A stretch of 64,000 nucleotides of DNA from Aeromicrobium sp. 9AM. GTDB taxonomy: Bacteria > Actinomycetota > Actinomycetes > Propionibacteriales > Nocardioidaceae. Below the pieces are notes generated by a model, which saw only the letters and a list, made by a program, of their open reading frames with translations, made no database searches and had not been told where the DNA came from. How positions within the stretch are numbered: the first letter of the stretch is position 1; each line of letters starts with the position of its first letter. Shown one piece after another: positions 18,834-26,112 of this stretch. The DNA lies in assembly GCF_902506105.1 (NCBI RefSeq), contig NZ_LR733304.1, positions 620,001-684,000 of the forward strand, given 5' to 3'. Made by a program: the position numbers and the translations under genes.

Positions 18834-19289
18834 CTACCTGCGCGGGTCCACGTCGTGGGCGTCGACGACGCGCTGCAGGCCCCTGGCGATGGCATCCTGC
18901 TGCGCTGTTGTGAGGTGGCGGCTGAAGTGCTGTTCGATGCCGGCGAGGTAGACCGGCGCGGCCTGCCGGCGAGCGGCGCGGCCTTCAGACGTGATGCGCG
19001 CCAGAGTCGCACGACCGTCGTCGGGGTCGGGCACGCGCTCGATGTAGCCGACGCGTTCAAGCTCTGACACCAGTCGGCTGACGCGAGTGCGGGACAGCAC
19101 GACCCGCGCGGCGAGGTCCTGCATCCGCAGCTGGCGGTCTGGAGCGGCGTTGAGCTCGAGCAGGACGTCGTACCAGGACAGGGGGATGAGCCCTCGGTCG
19201 TGCAGGTCCTGCTCGATCGCCCGGAGCGCTCGGTTCTGGGCACGCAGGACGGCCTGCCATGCAGCAACGGGATCGCGGTCTTCAGCCAT
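18834..19289 (-). CDS. MarR family transcriptional regulator
   Basis: A 151-residue winged-helix regulator. LAARVVLSRTRVSRLVSELE is the recognition helix and DPDDGRATLARITSEG the wing. It is divergent from a YceI-family gene, and a perfect 20-base inverted repeat lies over the shared promoter. It is very likely the repressor of the yceI gene and of itself. The ligand is unknown; the arrangement resembles MarR proteins that respond to oxidants or phenolics. Confidence 0.9.
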   Translation of the reverse strand: MAEDRDPVAAWQAVLRAQNRALRAIEQDLHDRGLIPLSWYDVLLELNAAPDRQLRMQDLAARVVLSRTRVSRLVSELERVGYIERVPDPDDGRATLARITSEGRAARRQAAPVYLAGIEQHFSRHLTTAQQDAIARGLQRVVDAHDVDPRR

Positions 19290-19305
19290 GCGCCAAAACT
19301 ACTAC

Positions 19306-19325
19306 TTGCGTGCATCCGCACGCAA
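19306..19325. promoter_or_regulatory. MarR operator over yceI promoter
   Basis: TTGCGTGC (19306-19313) and GCACGCAA (19318-19325) form a perfect inverted repeat with 4 bases between. TTGCGT within it can serve as the -35 and TATAGT (19329-19334) as the -10, 17 bases apart. A protein bound here would block polymerase. A second imperfect palindrome centred on TGTGCACA (about 19333-19348) follows the -10. Confidence 0.75.
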
Positions 19326-19374
19326 ATGTATAGTGTGTGCACACGCACATAACTATCACGAAGGAATGATCATC

Positions 19375-19944
19375 ATGAGCACAGCACCCGTCATCGAACA
19401 GACCCAGCTCCCGGCCGTCGGCACCTGGACGATCGATCCCGGTCACGCCGAGGTCGGCTTCGTCGGCCGCCACTTCGGACTCACCAAGGTCCGCGGCCGC
19501 TTCACCGGAGTCGAGGGCACCGTCACGATTCGCGAGCCCCTCGACATGTCCGAGGTCGAGGTCGTCATCGACATGGCATCGGTCAGCTCGGGCAACCAGA
19601 CCCGCGACGACCACCTGAGGTCGGACGACTTCTTCGACGCGGCCAACCACCCGCAGGCCACCTTCCGCTCCACGGGAGTCGTGACGAACGGCGCCGAGGC
19701 GCAGATGACCGGCGAGCTGACGATCAAGGGCGTCACGCGTCCGGTCACGCTCGCCGCGGAGTACGTCGGTCAGGCCACGGATCCGTGGGGCGCCGAGCGT
19801 GCGATCTTCAGCGCTTCGGGCGCGATCAACCGCGAGGACTGGGGCCTCACGTGGAACATGGCGCTCGAGGCCGGAGGACTCCTCGTCTCCAAGGAGATCC
19901 GCCTCGAGATCGAGGTCGAGCTCGTCCGCGCGGACCAGTCCTGA
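19375..19944 (+). CDS. YceI family protein
   Basis: 189 residues forming a YceI lipocalin-like barrel: GTWTIDPGHAEVGFVGRHFG at the start, then DDHLRSDDFFDAANHPQATF and GELTIKGVTRPVTL, all family hallmarks. YceI proteins bind polyisoprenoids or amphiphiles. No signal peptide is present, so it should be cytoplasmic. The ATG at 19375 sits 9 bases after GAAGGA; an ATG at 19366 is too close to it. Expression appears controlled by the divergent MarR. Confidence 0.92.
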   Translation: MSTAPVIEQTQLPAVGTWTIDPGHAEVGFVGRHFGLTKVRGRFTGVEGTVTIREPLDMSEVEVVIDMASVSSGNQTRDDHLRSDDFFDAANHPQATFRSTGVVTNGAEAQMTGELTIKGVTRPVTLAAEYVGQATDPWGAERAIFSASGAINREDWGLTWNMALEAGGLLVSKEIRLEIEVELVRADQS

Positions 19945-19953
19945 TTCCGCGGC

Positions 19954-20514
19954 TCAGGGCACGCGGAACACGCCGCCCGGGGTGACCGCCAGCTGCACGG
20001 GTACGTCGTGCGGTTCGTGCGGCACCTCGGGCAGCAGCTCGTGGCTGAACACCAGCGCGCACAACGGCGCGCGCACGCCGGCCAGTGCGCGGTCGTAGTA
20101 GCCCGCCCCGCGGCCCAGCCGGTAGCCCGCATGGTCGACCGCGAGGGCAGGGACGATGACGACGTCGCACGAGTCCAACGCCCCGGACCCCAGCCGCTCG
20201 CCAGCCGGCTCAGGGATGCCGAGCGGAGTCGTCACGAGTGCCGACTCCGGCTCGTACGTGACCCAGTCGAGCGTCCGGTTGTCGAGGCTGAGCGGCACGA
20301 TGACCTCGACGCCGCGAGCCAGCAGGCCCATGATCAGCGGGGTCGTGCCGGGCTCGGACGGCATCGAGAGGTAACAGGCGACCCGCTTGGCCCGCGCCAC
20401 CACCGGCGCTGCGAGGACGTGGAGGGCGATGGCCTCGGCCGCTTCGAACCGCGCCTCGGTGCTCATGGCGCGTCGCCTGGCGAGGAGGTCCAAACGTGCC
20501 TGTGCCTTCGTCAC
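19954..20514 (-). CDS. 5-formyltetrahydrofolate cyclo-ligase
   Basis: 186 residues. It converts 5-formyl-THF to 5,10-methenyl-THF with ATP. The basic N-terminus LARRRAMS, the substrate region YLSMPSEPGT and the phosphate-binding GYRLGRGAGYYDR are diagnostic. It is divergent from galU with 23 bases between the start codons. M. tuberculosis Rv0992c and Rv0993 share this arrangement. Confidence 0.95.
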   Translation of the reverse strand: MTKAQARLDLLARRRAMSTEARFEAAEAIALHVLAAPVVARAKRVACYLSMPSEPGTTPLIMGLLARGVEVIVPLSLDNRTLDWVTYEPESALVTTPLGIPEPAGERLGSGALDSCDVVIVPALAVDHAGYRLGRGAGYYDRALAGVRAPLCALVFSHELLPEVPHEPHDVPVQLAVTPGGVFRVP

Positions 20515-20524
20515 GCGCTGACGC

Positions 20525-20530
20525 TAGCGT
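20525..20530 (+). promoter_or_regulatory. -10 box of galU (leaderless)
   Basis: TAGCGT ends 7 bases before the ATG at 20538 with no ribosome site between, which fits a leaderless transcript. Confidence 0.5.
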
Positions 20531-20537
20531 ATGTGCA

Positions 20538-21908
20538 ATGTCGGGTCTCGAGATGGCGCAGCAGCGCATGCAGGACGCGGGCGTGCCCCAGCGTGCGATC
20601 GATGTGTTTTCCTCCTTCTACGCCAAGCTTGAGCAGGGCGAGAGCGGGATGATCCGCGAGGCTGACGTCGATCCGCTCGATGGCATCGACCACGCCGGCT
20701 CGCTCCAGCTCAGCGACGAGGAGTGCCGGGCCGCGGCGGCGGTGACCGCCGTCATCAAGCTCAACGGTGGCCTGGGCACGTCGATGGGCCTCGATCGCGC
20801 CAAGACGCTGCTTTCCGTGCGCCCCGATCTCACGTTCCTCGACGTCATCGTCGGCCAGGTGCGCCACCTGCGCCGGACCCTCGACGTACGCCTGCCGCTG
20901 CTGTTCATGAACAGCTTCCGCACCCGCGACGACACCCTCGCCGCGCTGGCGAAGTACGACGACCTCGAGGTCGAGGGCCTGCCGATCGACTTCCTGCAGA
21001 ACCGCGAGCCCAAGCTGCGCGCCGACGACCTGACCCCGGTCGACTGGCCGGCCGACCCGTCGCTCGAGTGGTGCCCGCCGGGCCACGGCGACCTCTACAC
21101 GGCGCTCGAGGTGTCGGGCATCCTCGACGCCCTGCTCGACGCCGGCTACCACTACGCGACGGTGTCCAACGCCGACAACCTCGGCTCGGCACCGGACCCG
21201 GCGATGATGGGCTGGTTCGCCGCGTCGGGTGCCCCGTATGCCGCGGAGGTCTGCCGGCGCACGCCCGCCGACGTCAAGGGCGGGCACATCGTCGTACGCA
21301 AGAGCGACGGTCGGCTCGTGCTGCGCGAGACCGCGCAGGTCGACCCGGACGACGCAGGGCAGGCTGACGACCCGCAGCGGCACCAGTACTTCCACTGCAA
21401 CAACCTCTGGTTCGACCTGCGGGTCATGAAGGCGACGCTGGAGGCCCGCGACGGCATCCTCGGCCTGCCCCTGATCCGCAACGCCAAGACCGTAGATCCC
21501 ACGGACCCGTCCTCGACCAAGGTCGTGCAGATCGAGTCGGCGATGGGCGCGGCCGTCGAGGTGTTCGAGGGCGCCACCGCGATCGAGGTCGATCGTTCGC
21601 GCTTCCTGCCGGTCAAGACCACCAACGACCTGATGCTGCTGCGGTCCGACGTCTACGGCGTCGGCGAGGACTTCCGCCTCCGTGCGCAGGTCAGCTCGGC
21701 GCCGCTGGTCGACCTCGATCGCCGGTTCTACACGACGATCGCCGACTTCGACGCCCGCATCCCGGAGGCCCCGTCGCTGGTCGATGCCACCTCGCTGAAG
21801 GTCAAGGGTGACTGGCGGTTCGGCCGCGGTGTCACGGTGCGCGGTGATGCGGTGCTCGACGACTCCGGCGCGGCCCAGAGCGTCCCGGCGGGCGCCCGGT
21901 TAGGCTGA
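20538..21908 (+). CDS. galU: UTP-glucose-1-phosphate uridylyltransferase (eukaryote-like UGP2 fold)
   Basis: 456 residues. It makes UDP-glucose from UTP and glucose-1-phosphate. The protein follows the longer UDPGP/UGP2 family rather than the short GalU family: VIKLNGGLGTSMG is the nucleotide-binding loop, followed by LLFMNSFRT, PPGHGDLYTAL, VSNADNLGS and FLPVKTTNDLML. It occupies the position of galU in the conserved actinobacterial galU-moeA-rimJ block. The gene symbol reflects position and reaction. Confidence 0.93.
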   Translation: MSGLEMAQQRMQDAGVPQRAIDVFSSFYAKLEQGESGMIREADVDPLDGIDHAGSLQLSDEECRAAAAVTAVIKLNGGLGTSMGLDRAKTLLSVRPDLTFLDVIVGQVRHLRRTLDVRLPLLFMNSFRTRDDTLAALAKYDDLEVEGLPIDFLQNREPKLRADDLTPVDWPADPSLEWCPPGHGDLYTALEVSGILDALLDAGYHYATVSNADNLGSAPDPAMMGWFAASGAPYAAEVCRRTPADVKGGHIVVRKSDGRLVLRETAQVDPDDAGQADDPQRHQYFHCNNLWFDLRVMKATLEARDGILGLPLIRNAKTVDPTDPSSTKVVQIESAMGAAVEVFEGATAIEVDRSRFLPVKTTNDLMLLRSDVYGVGEDFRLRAQVSSAPLVDLDRRFYTTIADFDARIPEAPSLVDATSLKVKGDWRFGRGVTVRGDAVLDDSGAAQSVPAGARLG

Positions 21909-22160
21909 CTCGCATGTCACCAGGAGAAACCGACGACGGGCCGGAGCAGAACATGCTGCCGCTCGGCTCGGACACTCCGCCGGATCCGATCCCCGGATTC
22001 CCCTCGAGCCCGGCTTCTGAGAGCGAGGAGACCGCGCCCGTACGCCTGCCACAGACTCCGCCGGTTGAGCCTGTCGAAACCCCTCCGGCCCCGACTGCAC
22101 CTGCGCCCGCCGCCTGCTGCGCCAGCCGCGCGACCGCGGCCGGCCAGCGTCCGCGAGGGC
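21901..22160 (+). other. Out-of-frame Pro-rich leader ahead of moeA
   Basis: A TAGGCT -10-like element (21901-21906) lies 7 bases before an ATG at 21914, a standard leaderless start. From that ATG about 55-65 residues read sensibly as an acidic, Pro-Thr-rich leader ending in PPVEPVETPPAPTAPAPA. That frame then loses meaning, and the moeA frame (one base further) reads RPPPAAPAARPRPASVREG up to MLTVEDHL. A single extra base between about 22083 and 22130 would explain this. It contains the palindromic repeat at 22063-22081. Confidence 0.55.
22063..22081. repeat. Short palindrome-like repeat GGTTGAGCCTGTCGAAACC
   Basis: A 19-base imperfect inverted repeat in the moeA leader, read there as PVEPVET. 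A related sequence occurs in the linker of the SepX-like gene (25285-25310). From memory, similar elements are scattered through many actinobacterial genomes. Confidence 0.5.
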
Positions 22161-23381
22161 ATGCTGACCGTCGAGGACCACCTCGAGAAGATCCTCCGCG
22201 GCATCGGGCCGCTGGGTGCGTACGACCAACCGCTCGTGGAGTCGCTCGGCCTGCCGCTGCACGAGGCATTCGTCAGCCCGTCCGACCTGCCGCTCTTCGA
22301 CAACTCCGCGATGGACGGCTACGCGATCCGCGCCGAGGACCTGGCTGGGGCGAGTCGCGCACAGCCGGTCGTGCTGCCCGTCGTCGGCGAGATCGCGGCA
22401 GGGTCCGGCCGGCCGTTCGCGATCAGCGCCGGCACTGCGGTCAAGATCATGACGGGCGCGCCGATCCCGCGCGGCGCCGACGCCGTCATCCCGTTCGAGA
22501 AGACGGACCGCGGCAACGCGCGCGTCGAGATCTACGAGTCCACGACACCCGGCGCATGCATCCGGCCCAAGGGCGACGACATCAAGTCCGGCGACACGGT
22601 GCTGGCCGAGGGCACGGTTCTCGGGCCCCGCGAGATCGGCCTGCTGGCGTCGCTCGGAGCGCCCCGCGCCAAGGCGCGCCCCCGGCCGCGCGTCGTCGTG
22701 ATCTCCACCGGCGACGAGCTGCGCGAGCCCGGCACCCACCTCGACTTCGACTCGATCCACGACGGCAACAGCTACATGCTCGCCGCGGCCGTACGCGATG
22801 CCGGTGCGATCTGCTATCGCGTCGGCGCCGTCGAGGACAGCCCGCGAACGTTCCGCAAGGTGCTCTCGGAGCAGCTCGTCCGGGCGGACCTCGTCGTGAC
22901 GAGCGGCGGCATCAGCAAGGGCGACCACGACGTCGTCAAGGAGACGCTCTCGGCGCTCGGCACGGTCGACTTCGTCGAGGTCGCGATGCAGCCGGGCAAG
23001 CCGCAGGGCTTCGGTCGCGTCTATGACGAGCAGACCCCGATCATCACGCTGCCCGGCAACGCCGTCTCGGCCTACGTCTCGTTCGAGGTGTTCGTCCTGC
23101 CGGCGATCCGCCGCATGATGGGCCGTACGCCCTACCGCCGGCCCATGGTGCACGCCGTCCTGGCCTCGGACCTGCGGTCCACGCCGGGCATCCGCCAGTA
23201 CGTCCGCGGCGTCTTCGAGGTCACCCACCGTGGCGCCAAGGTCACCCCGATCCTCGGCAACGGCTCACACCTCATCGGCTCGCTGGCCAAGGCCAACGCG
23301 CTGATCATCGTCGGCGAGGACCAGACCGCGCTCAACATGGGCGACACGGTCCGCACGCTCGTGCTCGATCGGCCGTTCTGA
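22161..23381 (+). CDS. moeA: Molybdopterin molybdotransferase MoeA (Glp-type)
   Basis: 406 residues from MLTVEDHLEKIL, the normal MoeA N-terminus. PLFDNSAMDGYAIRAEDL, KIMTGAPIPRGADAVIPFE, the MPT-binding TSGGISKGDHDVVK and LPGNAVSAYVSFEVF are all present. It inserts molybdate into adenylylated molybdopterin. In corynebacteria the gene in this position encodes Glp, a gephyrin-like divisome protein whose membrane receptor GlpR matches the SepX-like gene downstream. With moaC and mog in the same operon, a cofactor role is also likely. The true start may lie upstream, since the ribosome site for 22161 is poorly spaced. Confidence 0.9.
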   Translation: MLTVEDHLEKILRGIGPLGAYDQPLVESLGLPLHEAFVSPSDLPLFDNSAMDGYAIRAEDLAGASRAQPVVLPVVGEIAAGSGRPFAISAGTAVKIMTGAPIPRGADAVIPFEKTDRGNARVEIYESTTPGACIRPKGDDIKSGDTVLAEGTVLGPREIGLLASLGAPRAKARPRPRVVVISTGDELREPGTHLDFDSIHDGNSYMLAAAVRDAGAICYRVGAVEDSPRTFRKVLSEQLVRADLVVTSGGISKGDHDVVKETLSALGTVDFVEVAMQPGKPQGFGRVYDEQTPIITLPGNAVSAYVSFEVFVLPAIRRMMGRTPYRRPMVHAVLASDLRSTPGIRQYVRGVFEVTHRGAKVTPILGNGSHLIGSLAKANALIIVGEDQTALNMGDTVRTLVLDRPF

Positions 23382-23383
23382 CC

Positions 23384-23857
23384 ATGCCCGACCGCCTGAC
23401 CCATGTCGACGACTCCGGCGCTGCCCGCATGGTCGACGTCACTGCCAAGGACGTGACGGCCCGCACCGCGACGGCGCGCGGCCGGGTCGAGGTCAGCTCC
23501 GAGGTCATCAGCCTGTTGCGCGGCGAAGGAGTGCCCAAGGGCGACGCCATCGCGACCGCGCGCATCGCCGGCATCATGGCGACCAAGCGGACTCCCGACC
23601 TGATCCCGTTGTGCCACCCGCTCGCGATCGGTGGCGTGGAGGTCGACCTGGTCGTCGAGGACGATGCCGTGGCGATCACCGCGACGGTGCGGACCGCCGA
23701 CCGTACGGGCGTCGAGATGGAGGCCCTGACTGCCGTGAGCGTCGCCGCACTCACCGTCGTCGACATGGTCAAGGCCGTCGACAAGCTCGCCCGCATCACC
23801 GGCGTCGAGGTCGTCGCCAAGTCCGGCGGCAAGAGCGGCGACTGGACGCGAGCATGA
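23384..23857 (+). CDS. moaC: Cyclic pyranopterin monophosphate synthase MoaC
   Basis: 157 residues. With MoaA it converts GTP to cyclic pyranopterin monophosphate, the first step of molybdenum cofactor synthesis. RMVDVTAKDVTARTA, IPLCHPLAI, the segment EMEALTAVSVAALTVVDMVK and the catalytic-lysine region VVAKSGGKSG are intact. It lies 2 bases after moeA and overlaps mog by ATGA. Confidence 0.96.
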   Translation: MPDRLTHVDDSGAARMVDVTAKDVTARTATARGRVEVSSEVISLLRGEGVPKGDAIATARIAGIMATKRTPDLIPLCHPLAIGGVEVDLVVEDDAVAITATVRTADRTGVEMEALTAVSVAALTVVDMVKAVDKLARITGVEVVAKSGGKSGDWTRA

Positions 23858-24372
23858 AGGCAGCCGTCGTGGTCGCGTCCAACCGGGCGTCGACCGGGGT
23901 CTACGAGGACACCACCGGGCCCCTGATCGTCGACGCGCTGCGCGCCTGGGGCTTCGAGGTCGGCGACCCGGCTGTGGTCGGCGACGGGGACCCGGTTGCC
24001 GGAGCGATCAGGGCGGCGCTCGCCGATGGGGTCTCGGTCGTGCTGTCGACAGGCGGCACCGGCATCAACCCGACCGACCGCACTCCTGAGGCAACTCGCC
24101 CGTTGCTCGACCGGGAGCTGCCCGGTGTCGCCGAGGCGATCCGCGCCCACGGCGTCGCCAAGGGTGTGCCGACCGCGACGCTGTCTCGCGGGCTGGCCGG
24201 CGTCTCGGGCCAGGCGGTCATCGTCAACCTGCCCGGCTCGCGCGGCGGGGTCAAGGACGGCCTCGAGGTGCTCGCCGACGTGCTGCCGCACGCGGTCGAC
24301 CAACTGTTGGGCGGCGACCACCCCGGCGTGGGGGTCCCCCCACGCGCGAACGGCGTAGGGGGCGGCTCCTGA
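23854..24372 (+). CDS. mog: Molybdopterin adenylyltransferase (Mog/MoaB family)
   Basis: 172 residues. It adenylylates molybdopterin before MoeA acts. VVVASNRASTGVYEDTTG opens the fold, VLSTGGTGINPTDRTPEA is the MPT-binding loop, and VNLPGSRGGVKDGLEVL the C-terminal signature. The ATG overlaps the moaC stop as ATGA. The last 15 residues are Gly-Pro-rich and unconserved. They overlap the ribosome site of the next gene. Confidence 0.95.
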   Translation: MKAAVVVASNRASTGVYEDTTGPLIVDALRAWGFEVGDPAVVGDGDPVAGAIRAALADGVSVVLSTGGTGINPTDRTPEATRPLLDRELPGVAEAIRAHGVAKGVPTATLSRGLAGVSGQAVIVNLPGSRGGVKDGLEVLADVLPHAVDQLLGGDHPGVGVPPRANGVGGGS

Positions 24373-24974
24373 GTCCCGGGTGGCCGGTCGTCCTCTCGCA
24401 CGGGCGCATCGGCGTACGTCCGCTGCGTCGTCGCGACGCCCGCACATGGTCGCGGCTGCGCTCCGAGAACACCGACTGGCTCGGCCCGTGGGAGGCGACA
24501 CTGCCCCGTGAGGCCGGGCCGCCGGCCACGTCGTACGTCGGCATGGTCGGGACGCTGCGCCGTCGGGCGCGCATGGGCCAGGCGATGCCGTTCGTGCTGA
24601 CGTGGGACGGCGAGATGGTCGGCATGCTCACGGTCAACGGCATCACGTGGGGCTCGGCGCGATGGGCCAGCCTGGGCTACTGGGTCGCCAAGAGCCACGC
24701 CGGCAAGTCGATCACGCCGACCGCGGTGGCCCTGGTCGCGGACCACCTGCTCCTGACGATCGGCCTGCACCGCGTCGAGATCGCCATCCGCCCGGAGAAC
24801 GCGGCGAGCCTGCGCGTCGTCGAGAAGCTGGGGTTCGCCGAGATCGGGCTGGCCCGGCGGTTCCTGCACATCGCGGGGGAGTGGCGGGACCACCGGATCT
24901 TCCAGGTCCTCGTCGAGGACGTGCCGGGTGGCCTCATGAAGCGCCTCGACCCGCCGTCCGACCCTGCGGGGTGA
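24369..24974 (+). CDS. rimJ: GNAT acetyltransferase, RimJ-like, probable CTG start
   Basis: About 201 residues. The N-terminal strand RIGVRPLRRRDARTW, WLGPWEATLP, the acetyl-CoA loop region and HRVEIAIRPENAASLRVVEKLGF match RimJ/RimL N-acetyltransferases. The first in-frame ATG (24543) would remove about 58 conserved residues. In this frame I find no ATG, GTG or TTG upstream within 120 bases. A CTG at 24369 fits: it overlaps the mog stop as CTGA and AGGGGGCGG (24357-24365) precedes it. The position matches Rv0995. Confidence 0.85.
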   Translation: MSPGWPVVLSHGRIGVRPLRRRDARTWSRLRSENTDWLGPWEATLPREAGPPATSYVGMVGTLRRRARMGQAMPFVLTWDGEMVGMLTVNGITWGSARWASLGYWVAKSHAGKSITPTAVALVADHLLLTIGLHRVEIAIRPENAASLRVVEKLGFAEIGLARRFLHIAGEWRDHRIFQVLVEDVPGGLMKRLDPPSDPAG

Positions 24975-25061
24975 CCCGCCCAGAGCGCCGAGTCACACCC
25001 GTCCCACAAGTTCTCAGGCGACACACGGCCAAGGCTGCCGGGCAAGTGGACCCGCACCGCC

Positions 25062-25067
25062 TACCGT
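25062..25067 (+). promoter_or_regulatory. -10 box of sepX-like gene (leaderless)
   Basis: TACCGT ends 7 bases before the GTG at 25075. There is no purine-rich ribosome site, so a leaderless message is likely. Confidence 0.5.
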
Positions 25068-25074
25068 TTTGCAC

Positions 25075-25944
25075 GTGGGTGCCAGCAGTGGGTTGATCAT
25101 CGCGTTCGTCGTGGCCGTCTGGGCTGCGTACTTCGTGCCCCTTGCCCTGCGCCGATACGACGAGGCCAGCAAGAACGCCTCGGTGGAGACCTCCGGCTCG
25201 CAGTCCCGCGTCATCGCCCGCCAGGTCGCGAAGCCCGCACCGTCGGTCGTCGAGGCTTCGCCATCGGTCGTCGAGGCTTCGCCATCGGTCGTCGAGCCCG
25301 TCGAAGCGGCCCCAGTCGCCGAGAAGGTTGCGGCCCCCACAGCCCGTACGCTCGACCGTCCCGCAGCGCGGCTCGCGGCCCGGCGCCGTCGTCGTACGCT
25401 CCTGACCCTCCTCGCCTCTGCCGCGATCGTCGGCGGCCTCGCCGGCGCTTCGGTGATCGCACCCTCCTGGGTCGCCGCTCCGGTCGCCCTGATCGTCGCG
25501 TGGCTCGTCGCCTGCCGCATCCAGGTGCGCAGCGAGCTGGGCATCGCCAAGGTCAAGACGCCGAAGCAGCCCAAGGCTGAGAAGAAGAAGGCCGCGTCGA
25601 CCGCCGACGACGAGGAACAGACGATCATCGTCTCGGGCCAGTTCGAGGACATCAACCCCGGCCGCAAGCACCAGATGGAAGACCTGCCGCTCGAGGCCAA
25701 CGCGCTCGACGACCAGATCGTGATCGCCGTGCCGTCGGTGTCGACGACCGGCGAGGCGCTCTGGGACCCGCTCCCGGTGACCCTTCCGACGTACGTCACG
25801 AAGCCCCGTGCGGGCCGCACGGTCCGCACGATCGACTTCGGCCAGGCCGGCGCCTGGACCTCGGGACACATCGAGGGCGAGGACGTCGAGCTGCCCAAGC
25901 GCAGCGACGACGCCGGCGACGAACGCCGCGCAGTGGGTCACTGA
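25075..25944 (+). CDS. sepX: SepX/GlpR-like divisome membrane protein (Rv0996 position)
   Basis: About 289 residues. An N-terminal membrane helix (SGLIIAFVVAVWAAYFVPLAL) runs straight into RRYDEA. Next come a variable linker with SVVEASP repeats, two hydrophobic segments (residues about 110-155) and a Lys/Asp-rich cytoplasmic tail ending in the conserved-looking LPTYVTKPRAGRTVR and WTSGHIEG. The architecture and position after galU-moeA-rimJ match Rv0996, known as SepX in Streptomyces and GlpR in Corynebacterium, where it binds the MoeA-like Glp and supports septation. Assignment rests on synteny and topology. Confidence 0.75.
   Translation: MGASSGLIIAFVVAVWAAYFVPLALRRYDEASKNASVETSGSQSRVIARQVAKPAPSVVEASPSVVEASPSVVEPVEAAPVAEKVAAPTARTLDRPAARLAARRRRRTLLTLLASAAIVGGLAGASVIAPSWVAAPVALIVAWLVACRIQVRSELGIAKVKTPKQPKAEKKKAASTADDEEQTIIVSGQFEDINPGRKHQMEDLPLEANALDDQIVIAVPSVSTTGEALWDPLPVTLPTYVTKPRAGRTVRTIDFGQAGAWTSGHIEGEDVELPKRSDDAGDERRAVGH
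25243..25310 (+). repeat. 21-bp tandem repeat in sepX-like linker
   Basis: Two exact copies of a 21-base unit (25243-25263, 25264-25284) are followed by a partial third that runs into GAGCCCGTCGAAGC. They encode SVVEASP twice and then SVVEPVE. Reading frame is kept, so the linker can vary in length without harm. Confidence 0.8.
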
Positions 25945-25974
25945 ACCGCCTGATAAAGTTGCCGGGCAGCACGA

Positions 25975-26047
25975 GGGGCATTGGCGCAGTTGGTAGCGCG
26001 CTTCGTTCGCATCGAAGAGGTCAGGAGTTCGAATCTCCTATGCTCCA
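25975..26047 (+). tRNA. tRNA-Ala(CGC)
   Basis: A 73-base cloverleaf. Acceptor stem GGGGCAT pairs with ATGCTCC and includes the G3:U70 pair that identifies alanine tRNAs. The anticodon stem CTTCG/CGAAG encloses TTCGCAT, giving anticodon CGC. T arm GGAGTTCGAATCTCC. CCA is not encoded. Confidence 0.97.
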
Positions 26048-26092
26048 CAAATGGAAAGGCCCGGTTGCTCTTTGACCGGGTCTTTCCATTTG
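26048..26092 (+). terminator. Long hairpin terminator after tRNA-Ala
   Basis: Bases 26048-26066 pair with 26074-26092 almost without mismatch (AAATGGAAAG with CTTTCCATTT, CCCGG with CCGGG), leaving a 7-base loop. It starts directly after the tRNA. Confidence 0.8.
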
Positions 26093-26112
26093 TATATGTC
26101 TGGCGATTCGGG

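Noticed and set aside
25243-25310. 21-bp repeats as a regulatory satellite
   Set aside because: They are in frame within the SepX-like linker and encode SVVEASP; a coding repeat is the simpler reading.
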